Below are positions 3,597-6,846 of a DNA stretch of 6,846 nt, piece by piece (positions within the stretch are counted from its first letter, which is position 1; each line of letters starts with the position of its first letter). The notes under the pieces were generated by a model, which did no database searches, was not told the DNA's origin, and saw only the letters and a list, made by a program, of their open reading frames with translations. Both the position numbers and the translations under genes were made by a program. The stretch covers positions 1 through 6,846 of the forward strand of contig JAGUYV010000322.1 of assembly GCA_020061125.1 (NCBI GenBank), in the 5' to 3' direction. This stretch comes from a bacterium (GTDB taxonomy: Bacteria > UBP15 > UBA6099 > DSWB01).

Positions 3597-6500
3597 TCAC
3601 CCCGCGAAATACTGGCGCATCACGCCCGCGTTCTCGATGTCCGTGGCCACGGCGAGCGGCGCCACGGCGCGGGCGCTGGCCTCGGCGATGGCCGCGATGA
3701 TTTGCCCGCGGGCCTGCACAAAGCTCTGGGCGTCGTCCGTGCGGATGTTGAACTGGTAAGTGTTCTGCACAATCTGCTGCTGATTGCCCGCGCCACCGCG
3801 CAGAATTTCCACGGGAATCTTGCGGTTGCGGCTCAAGGGCACCGCTGCCTCTGGCCCGGACTCGCCGAAGATGGCCGGGCGGTCCGTGACGCCGCCCTCG
3901 GCGAACAGGCCGAACACGGACAGCAGCCCCGCGGCCTTGCTGCCCTTGGGCGGGCCTGCGGAGACCGTTCCGTCCGGCTGCATGCCGCCGCCGAACAGCC
4001 CGCCGCCGAACAGGCCCATCATCATCTTGCGCGCCAGCATGTCGCTGAACGCGCGAATGTACATGTCCCGGATGTTGCCGAGCATGTCGCGCCACAGGTC
4101 CTTGATGCTCGAGATGTCGCGCTTAAAAAACGCAAAGAAAGTGTCGCTGAAACCCGTGCGCAGCCGCTCCGCGGCCTGCTGGCCGAACTCCACCATGATC
4201 TGCGCATCCTGCGCGAAGCGGCTCACCGTGTCGCTCCACCCCTGGCGCATGGCTTCCTGCTGCCCGATCTCGTTGTCCTGGATGCGCCGGCTGATCTCCT
4301 CGCGGATGCGCACCTTTTCGGCCTCGGCCGTGGCCGTGTCCGAGAGCATGCGCTGAAGCTGTGCAAACTCGAACTGCGCCCAATAGCCAGCCTGCGCCTT
4401 TTTGTGCTCCATTTCCGCGGCGTCTATTTCGCGCAGCTTGAGGCGGTACTCGCGGTGCAGTTCGGTGAGGTCGCCGTACTCGATGCGCTTGTCTTCGTAG
4501 TCGCGCCGGGCCGCTTCGCGCTGCACATCGAACTCGGAGGCCCCGGCCATGCGGATGTCCGTGAGGCCGCGGGCTTTCTGTTTCGCCGCGGCCGCTTCCT
4601 GCTGTTTTTTCTGCCGCTCTTCCTCGTCTATTCGCGCCAGTTCTTTCTTTACATACAGGTCTCCCAGTTCCCTGGCTCTGGGCGCGCCCACGGCCCCGGC
4701 GTTTTCTTCATATATCTCCTGTCCTCTTTTCCGCGCGTCGCGCCGGGCCTTGTCCTCGGGACTCATCACAAGCTCTGTTTTGAGTTCCCTGAACAGCGCG
4801 TTCTGTTCAATTTTCTTCCTGGCCTCTGCCTCGAAGTCTTCGAGCATGTCCGTGAGCCTGCCTCCCAGCCTGTTCAGGTTCTGCTCGCGCTCCCTGGCAT
4901 CGCGCTCTGCCTCGGTGCGCGCGCGCTCCGCGGCGGCCGCGCGCTTTTCATTCACACCGGCGTACCATTGCTCGTCCTCAAACGCCTGGGGTCCGCTGGC
5001 CATGCCGCCTTTCAGCGCCGCGAACCAGCGATTAAATTTCTGCGCATTTTTCTGATCGGCAAATTGCGCGTGTATGTGCGCGCCGGTTGAATCATCGCTC
5101 GGGTCCAGATATTCGTCCTTCACATAGCCCTTGACCCCGGCCTGCCGCAATAATCCCTCGATGTATTTTTTCACGGCCGCCGATTCAGAGGCGTTTTTCA
5201 GCTTGAAGTCCAGGGCCAGGCCCTGCGTGTGCTTTCCTTTTTTATGAAATTTGTCGTTGAACGCCGTGAACTCGTCCACGAAACCCTGCTCGTTCAGAAA
5301 ATGCGCCAGCGCGTAGGTGCCCTGCTGCGCCGGGCCGCGGTCCTCGGCTGTCTTTTCCCTGGTTTTTTTCGGAGCGGCCAGCGTCTTGGGTTTCATGAAT
5401 CCGCTCATCCTGCCGTACAATTCCTCGAAATTGCCCGTGCCGGCCGCTGCCTTGCGGCCATCAGATCCAATGAGGGGCTGCTCGTATTCTTTTATCTGCT
5501 CTCCAAGCCCTCCGCCAGGCGCGAACCGCTTTTCATATTTCACGTTTCCGGCCATGACCAGTTCCATCGTGCCCTTGAGTTCGGCCGCCTGTTTCGAGAG
5601 CCTCACAAATTCGTCCGCGGACAGCTTTTTCCCAAACGCCGCGAAGTCGGGCCGCCCCCTGGGATCTTCAACCAGAACCTCGCGCAGTTCCTTGTGCCAG
5701 GTCCCCGATGCCGGATCGTAGACCATTTGCGGCATTTTCTTTTTTATCTTTGGTCTGGTATTGTGCTCGTCGCTCGTGAACGCGCCGCCCTGTCGCAGTA
5801 GGCGCTCATCTGTTTGTTTGCCCGTTTCTTCGCGCCCCGTTTCGCCATACTCGCCGCGCGAGCCGAGCGCCCCCGCAATTTCAATTGTCTCGTAAGCCTT
5901 CTTGTATTCCTCCCAAGCCTTGCTTCCGCCCTTGTTCAGCTCGGCCTTTATTTCTTCAGGCGTCATGCCCTCGTATTTTTTCGCGATTTTCTGCGCGGCC
6001 GCCAGGCTGTTCATCACCGTCTCGGCCCGCGCGTTCCGCGCCTTTGCGTTGGGCTGCTCGTCAAGCAGGTCCTGAAGCTCCTTCTTGGCGTCGCTGGCCT
6101 GCCTGATCATGTCCGCCAGTTCCATCACTTTGCCTATGGCATAAGTCAGCACCGTCATGAACCCCGCCAGGGTCAATGCGTTAAGAGACGCCCCGAACGA
6201 TTTCACTTTGGTCGCCGTGTAGCCCACATCTGTGGTGAATGTGTCCAGCTTGACAGAGGCCGCGGCAAGGGCTAACTCATACGCCGCCAGCGCCGAGCGC
6301 ACGGCCTCAATGGCCGCGCTGAATTTCTTGTATGCGGAGAGCATGCCGGCCACAATGGCCACGGCCGCGACCATGTGCCGGTTGTCGGACAAAAATCTGA
6401 ATAACGAGACCGCGCCCGCAAGCAGCTTTTTGGTCCACTCGTACATGTCCGTGAGTGCGTTGCTCGCCCGCTTGGCCCACTTTTCGAGCTGCCCGTTTTC

Positions 6501-6846
6501 GGCAAGTTCATCCACGGAGGCGAGAAGCCTTCCTATTTCCTTCTTCGCAAAATCAAACACGCCGGCGTCCGCGATCCTGTTCAAAAACAGGACCCAGGCG
6601 TCCTGCATCATGCTGATCTGCCCGGCCCAGGTTTTGGCCATCTTGTCCGTCATGCCGCCGATGCCGCTCTCCGCGCTCGACGCCGCCTCGAACATGGCCT
6701 TGCGGAATTCTTCGAGCGACATGTTGGCCAGGTCCGACGCGTTCTCAAGGCCCTTGAAATCCTTAATCACATTCAGAATGCCGCGCTCGCGGAATATGTC
6801 CGCGGCCCCGGCCCCGGCGCTGAACGCGCGCCCCGCGGCCGCCGCC
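3597..6846 (-). CDS. Tail tape measure protein with internal LAS/M15-like peptidase domain, N-terminus beyond the right edge
   Basis: The frame is open to the right edge, giving 1082 visible codons; the start is outside. A GTG at 6770 (residue 1 below) is only an internal codon, since coding sequence (AAGRAFSAGAGAADIFRERG) continues above it. Tape measure proteins set tail length and pass toward the cell during infection. Evidence: great length; alternating helical and hydrophobic stretches (about 132-147 and 196-217); long charged coiled-coil segments (about 600-735 and 745-845); and a lambda gpH-like C-terminus with FFKRDISSIKDLWRDMLGN (879-898), a glycine-rich stretch and GESGPEAAVPLSR (969-981). 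Residues about 485-580 hold a peptidase-like domain: HTQGLALDF (His514, Asp521) matches HxxGxAxD of M15 peptidases, and GAHIHAQF (His565, His567) could give the third zinc ligand. It ends at TGA 3597-3599 and heads the tail operon seen here. Confidence 0.9.
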   Translation of the reverse strand, partial: AAAAGRAFSAGAGAADIFRERGILNVIKDFKGLENASDLANMSLEEFRKAMFEAASSAESGIGGMTDKMAKTWAGQISMMQDAWVLFLNRIADAGVFDFAKKEIGRLLASVDELAENGQLEKWAKRASNALTDMYEWTKKLLAGAVSLFRFLSDNRHMVAAVAIVAGMLSAYKKFSAAIEAVRSALAAYELALAAASVKLDTFTTDVGYTATKVKSFGASLNALTLAGFMTVLTYAIGKVMELADMIRQASDAKKELQDLLDEQPNAKARNARAETVMNSLAAAQKIAKKYEGMTPEEIKAELNKGGSKAWEEYKKAYETIEIAGALGSRGEYGETGREETGKQTDERLLRQGGAFTSDEHNTRPKIKKKMPQMVYDPASGTWHKELREVLVEDPRGRPDFAAFGKKLSADEFVRLSKQAAELKGTMELVMAGNVKYEKRFAPGGGLGEQIKEYEQPLIGSDGRKAAAGTGNFEELYGRMSGFMKPKTLAAPKKTREKTAEDRGPAQQGTYALAHFLNEQGFVDEFTAFNDKFHKKGKHTQGLALDFKLKNASESAAVKKYIEGLLRQAGVKGYVKDEYLDPSDDSTGAHIHAQFADQKNAQKFNRWFAALKGGMASGPQAFEDEQWYAGVNEKRAAAAERARTEAERDAREREQNLNRLGGRLTDMLEDFEAEARKKIEQNALFRELKTELVMSPEDKARRDARKRGQEIYEENAGAVGAPRARELGDLYVKKELARIDEEERQKKQQEAAAAKQKARGLTDIRMAGASEFDVQREAARRDYEDKRIEYGDLTELHREYRLKLREIDAAEMEHKKAQAGYWAQFEFAQLQRMLSDTATAEAEKVRIREEISRRIQDNEIGQQEAMRQGWSDTVSRFAQDAQIMVEFGQQAAERLRTGFSDTFFAFFKRDISSIKDLWRDMLGNIRDMYIRAFSDMLARKMMMGLFGGGLFGGGMQPDGTVSAGPPKGSKAAGLLSVFGLFAEGGVTDRPAIFGESGPEAAVPLSRNRKIPVEILRGGAGNQQQIVQNTYQFNIRTDDAQSFVQARGQIIAAIAEASARAVAPLAVATDIENAGVMRQYFAG

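Noticed and set aside
3411-5090. A 559-residue plus-strand open frame opposite the tape measure gene
   Set aside because: It begins in the palindrome and repeat block, runs antisense to a clear tape measure gene and has the low-complexity Arg/Ala/Leu/His composition of a GC-rich shadow frame.

Overview
The window reads as part of the tail module of a temperate siphophage or prophage in an uncultured, GC-rich bacterium. Every gene I can support is on the minus strand, so transcription runs right to left. The host cannot be named from this sequence. GC-rich third positions, the long antisense open frames and short tandem repeats filling the intergenic gaps suggest a high-GC environmental or gut lineage. 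From memory only, similar purine-rich intergenic repeats occur in PVC-superphylum and related uncultured genomes.

Right to left: (1) a tape measure protein (at least 1082 residues, start beyond the right edge) with a lambda gpH-like C-terminus and an internal zinc-peptidase-like domain; (2) a 115-residue minor tail protein resembling lambda gpM or DUF2460; (3) a D12-class DNA adenine methyltransferase of 314 residues, followed 5 bp later by an unrecognised 120-residue protein and then an unrecognised 64-residue protein; (4) a DUF2163/BR0599-type distal tail protein, the functional counterpart of lambda gpL, with a rich set of cysteines; (5) the N-terminal part of a small protein with a CxxC motif, cut by the left edge. 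Tape measure, M-like and L-like is the normal tail-tip assembly order of lambda-like phages and gene transfer agents. The methylase and the two small genes interrupt that order and look like inserted cargo.

The most unusual signal is between the genes. Five of the six gene junctions carry repeats. The three large gaps (166-360, 2826-3000 and 3349-3596) are built from the same modules in the same order: a 7-bp-period tandem array, an AAAGGC-rich linker, a GAT(A/T)A(C/T)C-like joint, then a 9-bp-period purine-rich array such as CACAGAGGC. Some of these are laid head to head as imperfect palindromes. The two small gaps (1195-1256 and 1452-1512) carry two 28-bp copies of another nonamer-like element that differ at one base. 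The period and order of the modules are conserved while the 7-bp unit differs from block to block. One heptamer array appears to supply the Shine-Dalgarno sequence of the M-like gene. No RNA gene, CRISPR array, transposase or convincing promoter or terminator was found.
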